Position numbers and translations under genes: made by a program | Notes under the pieces: model-generated | The model's input: the letters and a program-made list of their open reading frames with translations, nothing else | What the model was told of the DNA's origin: nothing | Database searches by the model: none | Shown: positions 7,773 to 16,812 of the stretch, one piece after another | Numbering within the stretch: the stretch's first letter is position 1 | How the letters are laid out: every line of letters begins with the position of its first letter | NCBI RefSeq assembly: GCF_013033965.1 | Contig: NZ_WQFE01000008.1 | Location: 124,001-188,000 of the forward strand | Origin: Ruegeria atlantica | GTDB lineage: Bacteria; Pseudomonadota; Alphaproteobacteria; Rhodobacterales; Rhodobacteraceae | Reading direction: 5' to 3' | Length of the DNA stretch: 64,000 nt

Positions 7773-9137
7773 TTGGCTACGCATTCGACGTCACACGGAG
7801 AGGCCGCTCTCTCTGTTCCACAACTATTGGGAATCGATCCGCTTTGGGTCGCGACCGGAATTCTGATTTTGGTGTACGCGGTACTGATCACAGAAAAGGT
7901 CAATCGCGCTATACTGGCTATGCTGGGCGCGTCCCTGATGGTCCTGTTTGGTATTATCAATCAGGAACAGGCCGTGGCCGGAGTGGACGCCAACACTCTG
8001 GCTCTGCTGATCGGCATGATGGTCATCGTTGGGATCACCAGCAAATGCGGATTGTTCCAATACGTGGCGATTAAGGCTGCAAAAGCGGTGAAAGCTAATC
8101 CAACCGGCATTCTGATCATGCTGACGCTGATCACGGCTGTGTTCTCGGCACTACTGGATAACGTGACAACAGTCCTGTTGATCGCGCCGATTACACTGCT
8201 GATCACCGAAGCACTGGAAACTCGGGTCTTCCCGTTTTTCATAGCCGAGATCCTGGCTTCAAACGTCGGCGGCACCGCCACCCTGATCGGTGACCCGCCC
8301 AATATCATCATTGGCTCGGCAGCGGGGCTGAGCTTTAATGAATTCGTGGTGAACCTCGCACCTATCTCGGCCATTTGTCTGGTTGTTCTGACCGGTATTA
8401 TCTACCTGATGAACCGCAAGGAACTGGCCAGCATTCCGAAATCAGCCAGCGAACGGATCATGGGGTTCAACGAATCCGAGGCGGTCACCGATGTGGTCCT
8501 GATGATTAAATCCCTAGCCGTTTTGGCGCTGGTATTGCTGGGGTTCACGCTGGGGCACAGCTACGGTATTCAGCCTGGCACGTCGGCATTGGCCGGTGCG
8601 GGCCTGTTGATGCTGCTGGCTTATGGCCATCAAAGCGGTGAAGAACAATCCGAGTCGGTTCACCACATCTTTGGCGAAGTCGAATGGGTCACAATCTTTT
8701 TCTTCGGTGGGCTGTTCGTCATTGTTGCTGGCGTTGAGCATGTCGGGCTGCTGGCATTCTTTGGTGAAAAAGTTCTTGAGCTGACCCAGGGCGACATGAT
8801 GTGGACCGCATTCTTCATCTTTTGGGCCTCCGGCATTTTGTCCGCAATCCTCGACAACATTCCTTTCGTGGCAACGATGATCCCCCTGATCGAGTCCACC
8901 GCAGACACGTTTGGCGGCAAGGACGCGATTGAACCTTTGTGGTGGTCGCTCGCGCTTGGGGCCTGTCTGGGCGGCAACGGTACACTGTTAGGGGCAAGCG
9001 CAAACCTGACGGTGGCCGCTTTTGCAGAAAAGGCCAAGCAGCCTATCGGCTTTATCGCCTTTGCGAAGATCGCGTTCCCGATCATGATCCTGACCCTGAT
9101 GATCGCAAACGTGTACATCTGGCTGCGCTACTTCTGA
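7773..9137 (+). CDS. ArsB/NhaD-like (SLC13/IT superfamily) ion permease
   Basis: Integral membrane protein of 454 residues with about 11-12 hydrophobic segments. Typical family motifs are present twice, consistent with an inverted-repeat transporter: 'ALLDNVTTVLLIAPITLLI' and 'NVGGTATLIGDPPNIIIGSA' in the first half, 'ILDNIPFVATMIPLIE' and 'LGACLGGNGTLLGASANLTV' in the second. These Asn-Pro/Gly-Asn hairpins are those of the ArsB/NhaD/P-protein group, which move Na+/H+, arsenite or dicarboxylates. Substrate is not decidable here. Length fits NhaD-like members. The start is TTG 7773, because no other in-frame start exists between the CBS stop and well into the first membrane helix. It probably forms a two-gene operon with the CBS protein. 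Confidence 0.85.
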   Translation: MATHSTSHGEAALSVPQLLGIDPLWVATGILILVYAVLITEKVNRAILAMLGASLMVLFGIINQEQAVAGVDANTLALLIGMMVIVGITSKCGLFQYVAIKAAKAVKANPTGILIMLTLITAVFSALLDNVTTVLLIAPITLLITEALETRVFPFFIAEILASNVGGTATLIGDPPNIIIGSAAGLSFNEFVVNLAPISAICLVVLTGIIYLMNRKELASIPKSASERIMGFNESEAVTDVVLMIKSLAVLALVLLGFTLGHSYGIQPGTSALAGAGLLMLLAYGHQSGEEQSESVHHIFGEVEWVTIFFFGGLFVIVAGVEHVGLLAFFGEKVLELTQGDMMWTAFFIFWASGILSAILDNIPFVATMIPLIESTADTFGGKDAIEPLWWSLALGACLGGNGTLLGASANLTVAAFAEKAKQPIGFIAFAKIAFPIMILTLMIANVYIWLRYF

Positions 9138-9144
9138 CCCTTTG

Positions 9145-9180
9145 GCCCTTTGAACCAAACGTTTTGCAGGTTCAAAGGGC
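9145..9180 (+). terminator. Perfect 12-bp stem-loop after the permease gene
   Basis: GCCCTTTGAACC at 9145-9156 pairs perfectly with GGTTCAAAGGGC at 9169-9180 across a 12-base loop, eight bases after the permease stop. There is no run of T after it, so it could be a terminator of the Rho-assisted or mRNA-protecting kind. Confidence 0.6.
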
Positions 9181-9279
9181 GCCTGGTTCCGACAGGGCTG
9201 CCCCGACAAATGGAAATCACACGGCGTTGAGACACCAAATTAGGTTGTCTTTTCGGTCAATCCCCCCTAGTGACGGCCT

Positions 9280-9368
9280 CACCTCGGGGAGCACGGCCTG
9301 CCGCGCTGAGATGCTGATCAAGCGAACCCGTAGAACCTGAACCGGCTAGAACCGGCGGAGGGAAGGGT
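9280..9368 (+). promoter_or_regulatory. TPP (THI-box) riboswitch
   Basis: The stretch carries the conserved thiamine-pyrophosphate aptamer elements in order: a 'CACCTCGGGGAGCACGGC' P2 strand, 'GCTGAGATG', 'ACCCGTAGAACCTGAACCGG' with the core 'GAACCTGA', then 'CTAGAACCGGCGGAGGGAA'. It sits 45 bases upstream of thiB, the expected location. By family knowledge TPP binding would repress thiBPQ. The switch probably works on translation or termination, because the expression platform (9369-9413) holds the GGAGG ribosome site of thiB. Confidence 0.92.
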
Positions 9369-9413
9369 TTCGGTATCATCCATCCTTGCCCTCTCGCCGC
9401 AATGGAGGATGAC

Positions 9414-10394
9414 ATGAAACATCTGCTGATTGCTGCGGGAATTCTGAGTGCAACTTCGGCCATCGCCGCCGACAAGCCTCAGCTTACCGTTTACACCTAT
9501 GACAGCTTTGTATCCGATTGGGGCCCCGGCCCGCAGGTCAAAGAAGCTTTTGAAGCGGTCTGCAACTGCGAGCTTAACCTTGTCGGAGTTGAGGATGGCG
9601 CCGCGCTGTTGTCGCGTGTTCGGCTTGAGGGTGAGAACTCCGATGCCGACGTCGTGCTTGGACTGGATACCAATCTGATAGCAGCGGCCCGAGAAACCGG
9701 CCTGTTTGCGCCCAGCTCTGTCACCGCTGATTTCGCACTGCCGATCAAGTGGACCGATGACACATTCACCCCGTATGACTGGGGCTATTTCGCCTTTGTT
9801 CACAAAGCGGACGCTACGGCTCCTGCCAACTTCCGGGATCTGGCCGACAGCGACACTAAGATCATCATCCAGGACCCTCGCTCATCCACCCCCGGTCTGG
9901 GCCTGCTGATGTGGGTCAAAGCGGCCTATGGTGATGATGCACCCGAAATCTGGGCTGGTCTTTCCGACAATATCGTGACGGTCACAAAAGGCTGGTCCGA
10001 AGCGTACGGCCTGTTCCTTGAGGGCGAGTCGGACATGGTTCTCAGCTACACGACATCTCCGGCCTATCATCTGATCGCCGAGGACGACGGCAGCAAGGCC
10101 GCGTCTGCTTTTGACGAGGGCAACTATCTGCAAGTTGAGGTTGCCGCAAAGCTGGCCGCAACAGATCAGGCCGAATTGGCGGATCAGTTTTTGCAGTTCA
10201 TGGTCTCGGACGCGTTCCAGCAAATTATTCCGACAACCAACTGGATGTACCCGGCCGTAACCCCGGCAGAAGGCTTGCCTAAAGGGTTCGATACCCTGAC
10301 AGTGCCTGCGAAGTCCCTGCTGTTTTCACCCGATGAAGCCGCCGCCGTGCGGGATCAGGCACTCGAAGAATGGCAGAACGCGCTCAGCCAGTAA
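9414..10394 (+). CDS. thiB: Thiamine ABC transporter, periplasmic binding protein
   Basis: Periplasmic solute-binding protein of 326 residues, close to E. coli ThiB in length. It begins with a signal peptide 'MKHLLIAAGILSATSAIAAD'. Mature protein motifs match ThiB: 'LTVYTYDSFVSDWGPGP' at the N-terminus, 'DVVLGLDTNLI', 'YDWGYFAFVHK', 'DPRSSTPGLGLLMWV', 'KGWSEAYGLFLEGESDMVLSYTTSPAYH'. It binds thiamine and its phosphates for uptake. I choose ATG 9414 rather than the in-frame ATG at 9402 because GGAGG at 9404-9408 is positioned for 9414 and the signal peptide then starts cleanly. It is the first gene of the thiBPQ operon under a TPP riboswitch. Its end overlaps thiP. Confidence 0.92.
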   Translation: MKHLLIAAGILSATSAIAADKPQLTVYTYDSFVSDWGPGPQVKEAFEAVCNCELNLVGVEDGAALLSRVRLEGENSDADVVLGLDTNLIAAARETGLFAPSSVTADFALPIKWTDDTFTPYDWGYFAFVHKADATAPANFRDLADSDTKIIIQDPRSSTPGLGLLMWVKAAYGDDAPEIWAGLSDNIVTVTKGWSEAYGLFLEGESDMVLSYTTSPAYHLIAEDDGSKAASAFDEGNYLQVEVAAKLAATDQAELADQFLQFMVSDAFQQIIPTTNWMYPAVTPAEGLPKGFDTLTVPAKSLLFSPDEAAAVRDQALEEWQNALSQ

Positions 10395-11917
10395 GCCCAT
10401 GGCCCGGTATCGGTGCCGCGGCCTTGGTCGCTGCACTGATCCTGGGCACGCTTGCGGCGGTTGCACTGCGCGCTGAAACCAGCGGCGGGTTCACACCCGC
10501 CGACTGGGCTGCGCTACGGTTCACGCTGACCCAAGCCTCGCTGTCAGCTTTGTTCAGCGTGGCGTTGGCCGTACCGGTTGCGCGGGCTTTGGCCCGCCGA
10601 CGGTTCCCTGGTCGCCGTGCTTTGATCGCCCTTCTGGGCGCACCCTTCATCCTTCCGGTCATCGTTGCTATCCTCGGGCTGTTGCAAGTCTTCGGCCGAT
10701 CAGGATGGATCTCGGATATTCTGGGCGTTTTCGGATTGCCGCCCATACGGATCTACGGCTTGCATGGTGTCGTGCTGGCACATGTGTTCTTCAACCTGCC
10801 GCTGGCCACCCGCCTTGTGTTGCAAGCCTGGCAGGAAATTCCCGCCGAACGGTTTCGTCTAGCGGCACAGCTGGGCTGCAACGGGCTGGCTATGTTTCGG
10901 CTGATCGAGATGCCTATGCTCAATCGGGCGCTGCCGGGGGTTTTAGCCGTCGTCTTCGCCATTTGCCTGACGAGTTTTGCAGTAGCCCTCACCCTGGGCG
11001 GAGGGCCACGAGCCACAACGATTGAGTTGGCGATCTATCAGGCTTTTACCTACGATTTCGACCTTGGCCGCGCCGCGCTGTTATCCGCCCTGCAACTCGC
11101 CCTGACGGCTGCAACCGCGCTGATAGCACTTAAGTTTTCACGCGGAGATGGTTTTGGAACTGGCCTTGATCGCGCACTGCGTCGCTGGGACGGAGGCGCG
11201 CCGGCAATAGACACGTTCTGGATAATCGCCGCGGCGGTATTTTTACTGTTACCTTTGGCGTCAGTTGTGATCTCGGGAATTGCTGGGTTTTTTAATATGC
11301 CCGCAATCGTGTTTCGCGCCGCGATGATCTCGATCCTGGTTGCTGCCGCAAGTACCGCAGTCATGCTTTTGCTTGCTTTGCCCATAGCCACTACAGTCGC
11401 GAACGGCCGGTACGGGCTAGTGGAACTCAGCGGTATTTTGGGTTTGGCTGCATCACCTCTTGTCATCGGAACAGGCCTGTTCATCCTGATCCGGCCTTTG
11501 GCAAACCCGGCGTCATTGGCACTGCCGGTCACTGCGTTGGTGAATGCGGTCATGGCGCTGCCCTTTGCGTTGCGCATTCTGATACCAGCAGCCCGAGACA
11601 TTACCGCCAGGCACGGACGCCTTGCGCTTTCGCTGGATATGACGAAATGGACGTTCTTCACGCGCGTTTTGCTGCCGCGCATGCGTGCCCAGATCGGGTT
11701 CGCCGCTGGCCTAGGGGCGGCCCTTTCGATGGGGGATCTGGGTGTCATCGCGCTGTTCGCCGACCCACAGATCGCGACGCTGCCATTGCAAATCTACCGC
11801 CTGATGGGCGCTTATCAGATGCAGGCCGCGGCAGGCGGAGCATTGCTGCTGTTGCTACTTTCTATGGGCGCATTCTGGCTATTGGACCGAGGAGGACGCT
11901 GGCATGCTGAAGCTTGA
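10370..11917 (+). CDS. thiP: Thiamine ABC transporter, permease
   Basis: Inner-membrane permease of 515 residues, made of two fused binding-protein-dependent transport domains of six membrane segments each, as in ThiP. Each half carries an EAA-type cytoplasmic loop that contacts the ATPase: 'AAQLGCNGLAMFRLIEMPML' in the first and 'SLDMTKWTFFTRVLLPRM' in the second. 'GGGPRATTIELAIYQAFTYDFDL' in the middle is characteristic of ThiP. The start ATG 10370 overlaps the thiB end by 25 bases, indicating translational coupling, and the end overlaps thiQ by 14. It translocates thiamine delivered by ThiB. Confidence 0.92.
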   Translation: MAERAQPVSPWPGIGAAALVAALILGTLAAVALRAETSGGFTPADWAALRFTLTQASLSALFSVALAVPVARALARRRFPGRRALIALLGAPFILPVIVAILGLLQVFGRSGWISDILGVFGLPPIRIYGLHGVVLAHVFFNLPLATRLVLQAWQEIPAERFRLAAQLGCNGLAMFRLIEMPMLNRALPGVLAVVFAICLTSFAVALTLGGGPRATTIELAIYQAFTYDFDLGRAALLSALQLALTAATALIALKFSRGDGFGTGLDRALRRWDGGAPAIDTFWIIAAAVFLLLPLASVVISGIAGFFNMPAIVFRAAMISILVAAASTAVMLLLALPIATTVANGRYGLVELSGILGLAASPLVIGTGLFILIRPLANPASLALPVTALVNAVMALPFALRILIPAARDITARHGRLALSLDMTKWTFFTRVLLPRMRAQIGFAAGLGAALSMGDLGVIALFADPQIATLPLQIYRLMGAYQMQAAAGGALLLLLLSMGAFWLLDRGGRWHAEA

Positions 11918-12596
11918 TGGCTGCGTGATTGAGAATGGGGACTTTACCCTCAGCGCCGATATTGAGATCAAGGCTGGCACCAGCGTTGCCATTATCGGCC
12001 CATCCGGGGCCGGTAAATCCACTCTGCTGGAAACCATCGCTGGATTTCGAGACCTGAAGCAGGGTCAGATTTTCTGGAATGGGCAACAGATTTCCAACCT
12101 GCTTCCGGGCAAGCGTCCGATGGCGATGCTGTTTCAGGATGGAAACCTGTTCCCCCATCTGACGGCCGAACAAAACATTGCTCTGGGCCTGCGCCCAAAT
12201 GGACGGCTGTCGCAGGACGAGCAAACGCAGGTTCAGTCCGCTCTCGACCGGGTTGCGCTGCAAGGTTTGGGTGCGCGCAAACCCTCGGAACTGTCCGGAG
12301 GGCAACAAAGCAGGGTCGCCCTGGCCCGCGTGCTTGTGCAACGGCGCGAACTGTTGCTTTTGGACGAGCCCTTTGCAGCCCTTGGACCAGCCCTGAAAGC
12401 CGAGATGCTGGACTTGGTGGCCGAGCTGGTGGCCGAAGCTCAATCAACTTTGCTGATGGTCAGCCATGATCCGCAGGATGCACGCCGTATTGCCGATCAA
12501 ACCATACTGGTTGCAGACGAGAATGTGCATGTACCGGCACGGACCGAAGAACTCTTTGAAAACCCGCCGCCAAGCCTGCGTGCCTATCTGGGCTAG
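11904..12596 (+). CDS. thiQ: Thiamine ABC transporter, ATP-binding protein
   Basis: ABC ATPase of 230 residues, ThiQ length. Walker A 'GPSGAGKSTLLETIAGF', Q-loop 'AMLFQDGNLFPHLTAEQNI', signature 'LSGGQQSRVALARVL', Walker B 'LLLLDEPFAALGPALKAEML' and the H-loop 'SHDPQD' are all intact. The 'GNLFPHLTAEQNIALGL' text is typical of ThiQ. ATG 11904 is preceded by GAGGAGGA and overlaps thiP. It is the last gene of the TPP-riboswitch operon. It energises thiamine import through ThiP. No obvious terminator was found in the 65 bases before the next gene. Confidence 0.93.
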   Translation: MLKLDGCVIENGDFTLSADIEIKAGTSVAIIGPSGAGKSTLLETIAGFRDLKQGQIFWNGQQISNLLPGKRPMAMLFQDGNLFPHLTAEQNIALGLRPNGRLSQDEQTQVQSALDRVALQGLGARKPSELSGGQQSRVALARVLVQRRELLLLDEPFAALGPALKAEMLDLVAELVAEAQSTLLMVSHDPQDARRIADQTILVADENVHVPARTEELFENPPPSLRAYLG

Positions 12597-12661
12597 CGCG
12601 ATCCCGCCCCGAACGTCATCGAGGCGTTGAATAAGGTCGCCAAGCAAAATATCGTTCAAAG

Positions 12662-14539
12662 ATGGTCAATGAAGACGAACACTTGGAGCGTCCCGGCATA
12701 GTCGACCCCGATGTCCTGCCGCATCGCAGCCCGCGGTCAAAGTTCAGAATCAAGATTTCCACACTTCTTGCGTTGGCCATCGGCGGGCTGGTGGCAATTT
12801 CGACAGGCGCGGTACTGTTCGTTTCAACTTTCGCCAATATTCGCAACACAACCGAATTGCTGAACACCTCGGCCACGATGATCATTGAATCGATCGAGGA
12901 TGATATCTTCAGCCTGACGACTCCGATCGAAGAATTGGCGAAGGCTCTTCAGCAAGATGCGAGTACCGGTGATGTTGATTTAACCGATACAGATTTCCTG
13001 AAGGCCTATTTCAAGGGCGTTGCCGCCTCGGCGCCCTATCTTACTGATCTCGCCATCGTCTACCCTGACGGCAGCCTCTTCATCACAACCCACATTGCAA
13101 GCCAGGACGGACCATCCTTCGTATCAGCCACCGAACCGCCCGCAGCCGGTACACTTCGGTATCTGCAGGATGTCAAAAGTTATGACCAGCTATTCTGGAA
13201 CGAGCCCTTCTTCGATCAGGGTAGAACACATATCTCTGCGGCCGTTCCTGCCTATAAGGAAGGCACGTTTCTGGGTGCTGTTCTGGTGTCTTCGACCGTG
13301 CATCATTTCTCGGACATTGTTGGTGAGCTGGGAAGCAAATTTGGCGCAACGGGTTTTATCCTCTATGGCAATAGCCGAGTATTGGCTCATCCCAAATTGC
13401 TGGAGCTTTCGGCAAGTGATCTGAATTCTGACACGCCCCTGCATTCGATCGCGGCACTTGATGACGCGGTCATCACACAAATGCTGATGCAGGCGCCTGA
13501 GTTTCATGGCATGGACGGCTCTTTTGACGGGTTTGTCGTCGAAGCCGACCAGGGCGGTCACTTGATCCTGACCATTACCGTCGACGATTTTGGATCGGAA
13601 CCCTGGATTATCGGCCAGTATTCCCCGCTCAGCGATTGGAGCAATCAATGGACACGGCTGAGTGATGCTGCGTTTGTCAGTATCGGACTGCTGGTGGTTT
13701 CCGTCATCGCGGCACTGCTGCTGGCCAGAAGGTTGGCGGCACCGATCCACAGATCAACCGAAGAAGCCACCAAGGTCAGTGAGTTAAATTTAGATCAGAT
13801 CGACTATCTTCCACCATCGCGCGTGGCGGAACTGAACCTTCAAGCATCGGCGTTTAACAAAATGCTCGACGGGTTACGCTGGTTTGAAACCTACCTACCC
13901 CGGACCCTAGTGCGGCAGTTGCTAAAGACCGGGGACCCCAATCTTGTCGAACCCCGTGAAGTCGAACTGACGGTCATGTTCGCAGATATCGTCGGCTTCA
14001 CGCCTGCATCCGAAGCCATGACGCCGCAAGCCACTGCTACCATGCTCAACCGCCACTTTGAGATATTGAACCGTTGCATCGAGGCCGAGGGCGGAACACT
14101 CGACAAGTACATCGGCGACGCGGCGATGGCATTCTGGGGTGCACCGCAAGACCAGACAGATCATGCCGAGCGTGCCTGCCGGGTTGCATTGGCGATCAAG
14201 CGATCGCTGGCTGAAGCTGGGGTAGATTATGGTGTCAAAATTGCGGTTCACACCGGGCCATTGATCGTCGGCAATATCGGAGCCGCTGACAGGATGAACT
14301 ATACTGTGATTGGCGATACCGTGAACACCTGCGCCCGGATCGAAACCTTGGTAGGTGACCTGCCGGGCGATGAGCAAACCAAAATCCTGATCAGCGATGC
14401 AACCGCGCATTTGATCGGTCCCTCCTTCCATCTGGTTCACTTTGGCGAATTCACAGTCAAAGGACGCTCGAAGAAAGTGAACGTCTACCGAATTGGTGAT
14501 GCTGACAATTCACCCGAGAATTGGCAGCGATCAACTTAG
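12662..14539 (+). CDS. Membrane-bound class III adenylate/guanylate cyclase with Cache sensor
   Basis: Protein of 625 residues. After a short cytoplasmic tail comes a membrane segment at about 35-57, then an extracytoplasmic region of about 270 residues that looks like a dCache sensor ('LAIVYPDGSLFITTH', 'GAVLVSSTVHHFSDIVGELG'). A second membrane segment sits near 338-360, followed by a HAMP linker and a C-terminal class III cyclase domain. The cyclase has both metal-binding Asp regions ('VMFADIVGFTPASEAM' and 'LDKYIGDAAMAFWGAPQ') and the 'YTVIGDTVNTCARIETL' transition-state region. A Lys in 'LDKYIGD' favours ATP as substrate. The protein would convert an external chemical signal into cyclic nucleotide. 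It is on the same strand as thiQ but separated by 65 bases, and converges with the AraC-type gene. Confidence 0.88.
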   Translation: MVNEDEHLERPGIVDPDVLPHRSPRSKFRIKISTLLALAIGGLVAISTGAVLFVSTFANIRNTTELLNTSATMIIESIEDDIFSLTTPIEELAKALQQDASTGDVDLTDTDFLKAYFKGVAASAPYLTDLAIVYPDGSLFITTHIASQDGPSFVSATEPPAAGTLRYLQDVKSYDQLFWNEPFFDQGRTHISAAVPAYKEGTFLGAVLVSSTVHHFSDIVGELGSKFGATGFILYGNSRVLAHPKLLELSASDLNSDTPLHSIAALDDAVITQMLMQAPEFHGMDGSFDGFVVEADQGGHLILTITVDDFGSEPWIIGQYSPLSDWSNQWTRLSDAAFVSIGLLVVSVIAALLLARRLAAPIHRSTEEATKVSELNLDQIDYLPPSRVAELNLQASAFNKMLDGLRWFETYLPRTLVRQLLKTGDPNLVEPREVELTVMFADIVGFTPASEAMTPQATATMLNRHFEILNRCIEAEGGTLDKYIGDAAMAFWGAPQDQTDHAERACRVALAIKRSLAEAGVDYGVKIAVHTGPLIVGNIGAADRMNYTVIGDTVNTCARIETLVGDLPGDEQTKILISDATAHLIGPSFHLVHFGEFTVKGRSKKVNVYRIGDADNSPENWQRST

Positions 14540-14578
14540 CAGATTGAAACATTGGATACTCTGAAATCACCGATCAGA

Positions 14579-15544
14579 TCACTCGGAACGCCGCAATTGC
14601 TTTGGAGTTTTGCCGTATTCGGCCTTGAACGTCTGGGCAAGCGTGGACGTCGAAGAGAAACCGCAGGCTATGGCTACATCAATGATTGGCATTTGCGAAT
14701 TCGAGACCAGGGTAAACGCCTTTTTCAACCTGATTTTTCTATAAAATTTGCCAGGCGACGTACTCAGGTGCAGCATGAACTGGCGTTCGAGCTGCCGGGT
14801 GGATACGCCCACGCGACGGGCAAGGCTGGCCGTTGGCAAGGGGTTTTCCGTGTTTTCTTCCATGATACGGATCGCGTTTTGCAGCCGTTTTTCAAGGAAA
14901 TTCGGGTTCGCACTTAGGCCTTTGGGTTGCTCTTGCGCGTGACCCCGAACGTCACTCAGCATCAGTTGACATGCCAGTTCGGCCCTGTCTTGGGGTTCAA
15001 GCACTTCTGCCAGAATGCCAATGATTGCTTCGGCTGTATGACCATGTCCCGCACAGGTCACTACCGTCCCATTTCGGGCGACAAGGCTGTCAGAAAGCGT
15101 CGGATAATCACCAATCTCACGCAGCAATCCAATATCGCGCCAATGCGCTGTGACCGGCCCTGACTGTTGGACTGTGGCCTTGATGTACTCGCGCGCCGCG
15201 TCCGAGAACAAAGCAACTGGTCGCTTATGCTTTTGCATTGCCCGTACGCGTCGCAACCAAGCGCCGGCGTCTCCCAATTGTCCGCCAACAACGCACAGGC
15301 AATCGCTCAGATACTGGTCAGCAATGGCGGGTTTTGCCCGCACAATCAGGTCTGAACTGCTGGACACCAGGCCGGGCGTGTCAGACGTGATCTGCCATCG
15401 AAAGAAATCACGGTTAAGAACATCGTTTGCAGTCTGCAAAACAGCAGTAATGGACGACAGCTCTAGGTAAGCAAACTCTGCCTGAACGAAAATCTCGAAC
15501 GTTATCTGCTGTTCGATCTTTGATTTGTCTGTGGGTGCTAACAT
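14579..15544 (-). CDS. GlxA-type AraC-family transcriptional regulator
   Basis: Regulator of 321 residues. The N-terminal about 200 residues form a DJ-1/PfpI-like (GATase1-like) domain as in GlxA and similar regulators ('DCLCVVGGQL', 'RVRAMQKHKRPVALFSDAA', 'VTCAGHGHTAEAIIGIL'), without an obvious nucleophilic Cys in the elbow. The C-terminal part is a double helix-turn-helix: 'PTASLARRVGVSTRQLERQF' and 'PIIDVAIACGFSSTSTLAQTF' followed by 'YGKTPKQLR'. GlxA-type regulators in this group often control choline, carnitine, arginine or glycine-betaine catabolism, but no such genes adjoin it here. It is encoded convergently with the cyclase and upstream of nothing on its own strand, so the target is unknown. 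Confidence 0.85.
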   Translation of the reverse strand: MLAPTDKSKIEQQITFEIFVQAEFAYLELSSITAVLQTANDVLNRDFFRWQITSDTPGLVSSSSDLIVRAKPAIADQYLSDCLCVVGGQLGDAGAWLRRVRAMQKHKRPVALFSDAAREYIKATVQQSGPVTAHWRDIGLLREIGDYPTLSDSLVARNGTVVTCAGHGHTAEAIIGILAEVLEPQDRAELACQLMLSDVRGHAQEQPKGLSANPNFLEKRLQNAIRIMEENTENPLPTASLARRVGVSTRQLERQFMLHLSTSPGKFYRKIRLKKAFTLVSNSQMPIIDVAIACGFSSTSTLAQTFKAEYGKTPKQLRRSE

Positions 15545-15789
15545 TCGACGAGATCTTATTGTTCTTTGCCAGCGCGATAACCTTTTCAGGACCCGGTCGG
15601 ACCTTAGGGTAGCCGAACATCATTTGAGGAGGGTTTAGTTTGAACCGATCACGGAATTGAAAGCAAGGAACAAGTCCGCGCGCCCTTCCGCAAAGGTCAT
15701 CGCAGCCGAACCTGTCTGGGCACAAAGACAAATGCCAAAGCGCGGGGTCAGATCGGCCCCACGCCAAAGCGCACTTGTTTTAGTATGAC

Positions 15790-16767
15790 TTATGCCGCCG
15801 CAATTTGGCTGGCCTTTTCGACCAGTACTTCTGCCTGCCGGATCGAGGCATAGTCGATCAATCGCCCATCCAGTGACACAGCGCCTTTCCCGGATGCCTC
15901 GGCGTCGGCCATGGCAACGAGGATACGCTGCGCTTTGTTCACCTCGGCATCGGATGGGGACATGACCTCGTTAGCCAACGCAATCTGGCTGGGATGGATG
16001 GCCCATTTACCCTCGCAGCCCAAAACGGCTGCTCGCTTCGCCGCAGCCTTGTAGCCGTCAGGATCCTGGAAATCGCCAAAGGGTCCGTCGATCGGTCGAA
16101 GACCGTTTGCGCGTGCGGCAACAACCATTCGAGCCAAGGCATAGTGCCACATGTCGCCCCAATGGGTCAGACGGCCACCGTCTGCATCCGCATCTGTCAG
16201 AACCGAGTAATCCGGGTTTACGCCACCGATGATCGTCGTCCGGGCGCGTGTTGAGGCGGCGTAATCGGCTACCCCAAAATGCAGACTTTCATTTCGTTTT
16301 GACGCCGCAGCGATTTCACCGACATTCTGCATGCCCAATGCGGTTTCGATGATGTGCTCGAAACCGATCCGCTTCTTGTATCCCTTGGCATCCTCGATCT
16401 GAGTAACCAGCATATCGACAGCATAGACATCTGCCGCTGTTCCAACCTTGGGGATCATGATCAGGTCCAGACGCTCACCGGCCTGCTCGACCACATCGAC
16501 CACGTCGCGATACATGTAATGTGTGTCCAGCCCGTTGATCCGGACTGACATGGTCTTGGCACCCCAATCAATATCATTCAGTGCCTCAATGATATTCTTA
16601 CGCGCCTGTTCCTTTTCGTCCGGGGCAACCGCGTCTTCGAGGTCAAGAAAAATGACGTCCACATCCGATTTCGCAGCCTTTTCGAACATGCCGGGCTGGC
16701 TGCCCGGAACAGCAAGTTCGCTGCGGTTCAGGCGGGCGGGTGCCTGATCGATGGAATGAAAGCTCAT
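15790..16767 (-). CDS. mclA: L-malyl-CoA lyase (HpcH/HpaI/CitE family)
   Basis: Protein of 325 residues, the length of Methylobacterium MclA and very similar along its whole length by recall: 'RLNRSELAVPGSQPGMFEKA', 'VIFLDLEDAVAPDEKEQARK', 'RINGLDTHYMYRDVVDVVE', 'IGFEHIIETALGMQNV', 'FGVADYAASTRARTTIIGGV' and 'EGKWAIHPSQIALANEV'. These contain the Arg, Glu and Asp residues that bind Mg2+ and the acyl-CoA in the CitE superfamily. It cleaves malyl-CoA to acetyl-CoA and glyoxylate, and some members also act on beta-methylmalyl-CoA. It is the last gene of a minus-strand operon with sgaA, mtkA, mtkB and hprA, 45 bases after hprA. It closes the serine cycle by regenerating glyoxylate. Confidence 0.93.
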   Translation of the reverse strand: MSFHSIDQAPARLNRSELAVPGSQPGMFEKAAKSDVDVIFLDLEDAVAPDEKEQARKNIIEALNDIDWGAKTMSVRINGLDTHYMYRDVVDVVEQAGERLDLIMIPKVGTAADVYAVDMLVTQIEDAKGYKKRIGFEHIIETALGMQNVGEIAAASKRNESLHFGVADYAASTRARTTIIGGVNPDYSVLTDADADGGRLTHWGDMWHYALARMVVAARANGLRPIDGPFGDFQDPDGYKAAAKRAAVLGCEGKWAIHPSQIALANEVMSPSDAEVNKAQRILVAMADAEASGKGAVSLDGRLIDYASIRQAEVLVEKASQIAAA

Positions 16768-16812
16768 GGTTTGGGTCCTTCGTGCTATAGTTCAGAATGC
16801 TTGGGGCAGGCC

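Noticed and set aside
14927..15470. Plus-strand frames opposite the AraC-type regulator
   Set aside because: They lie antisense to a well-supported gene and contain no motif.
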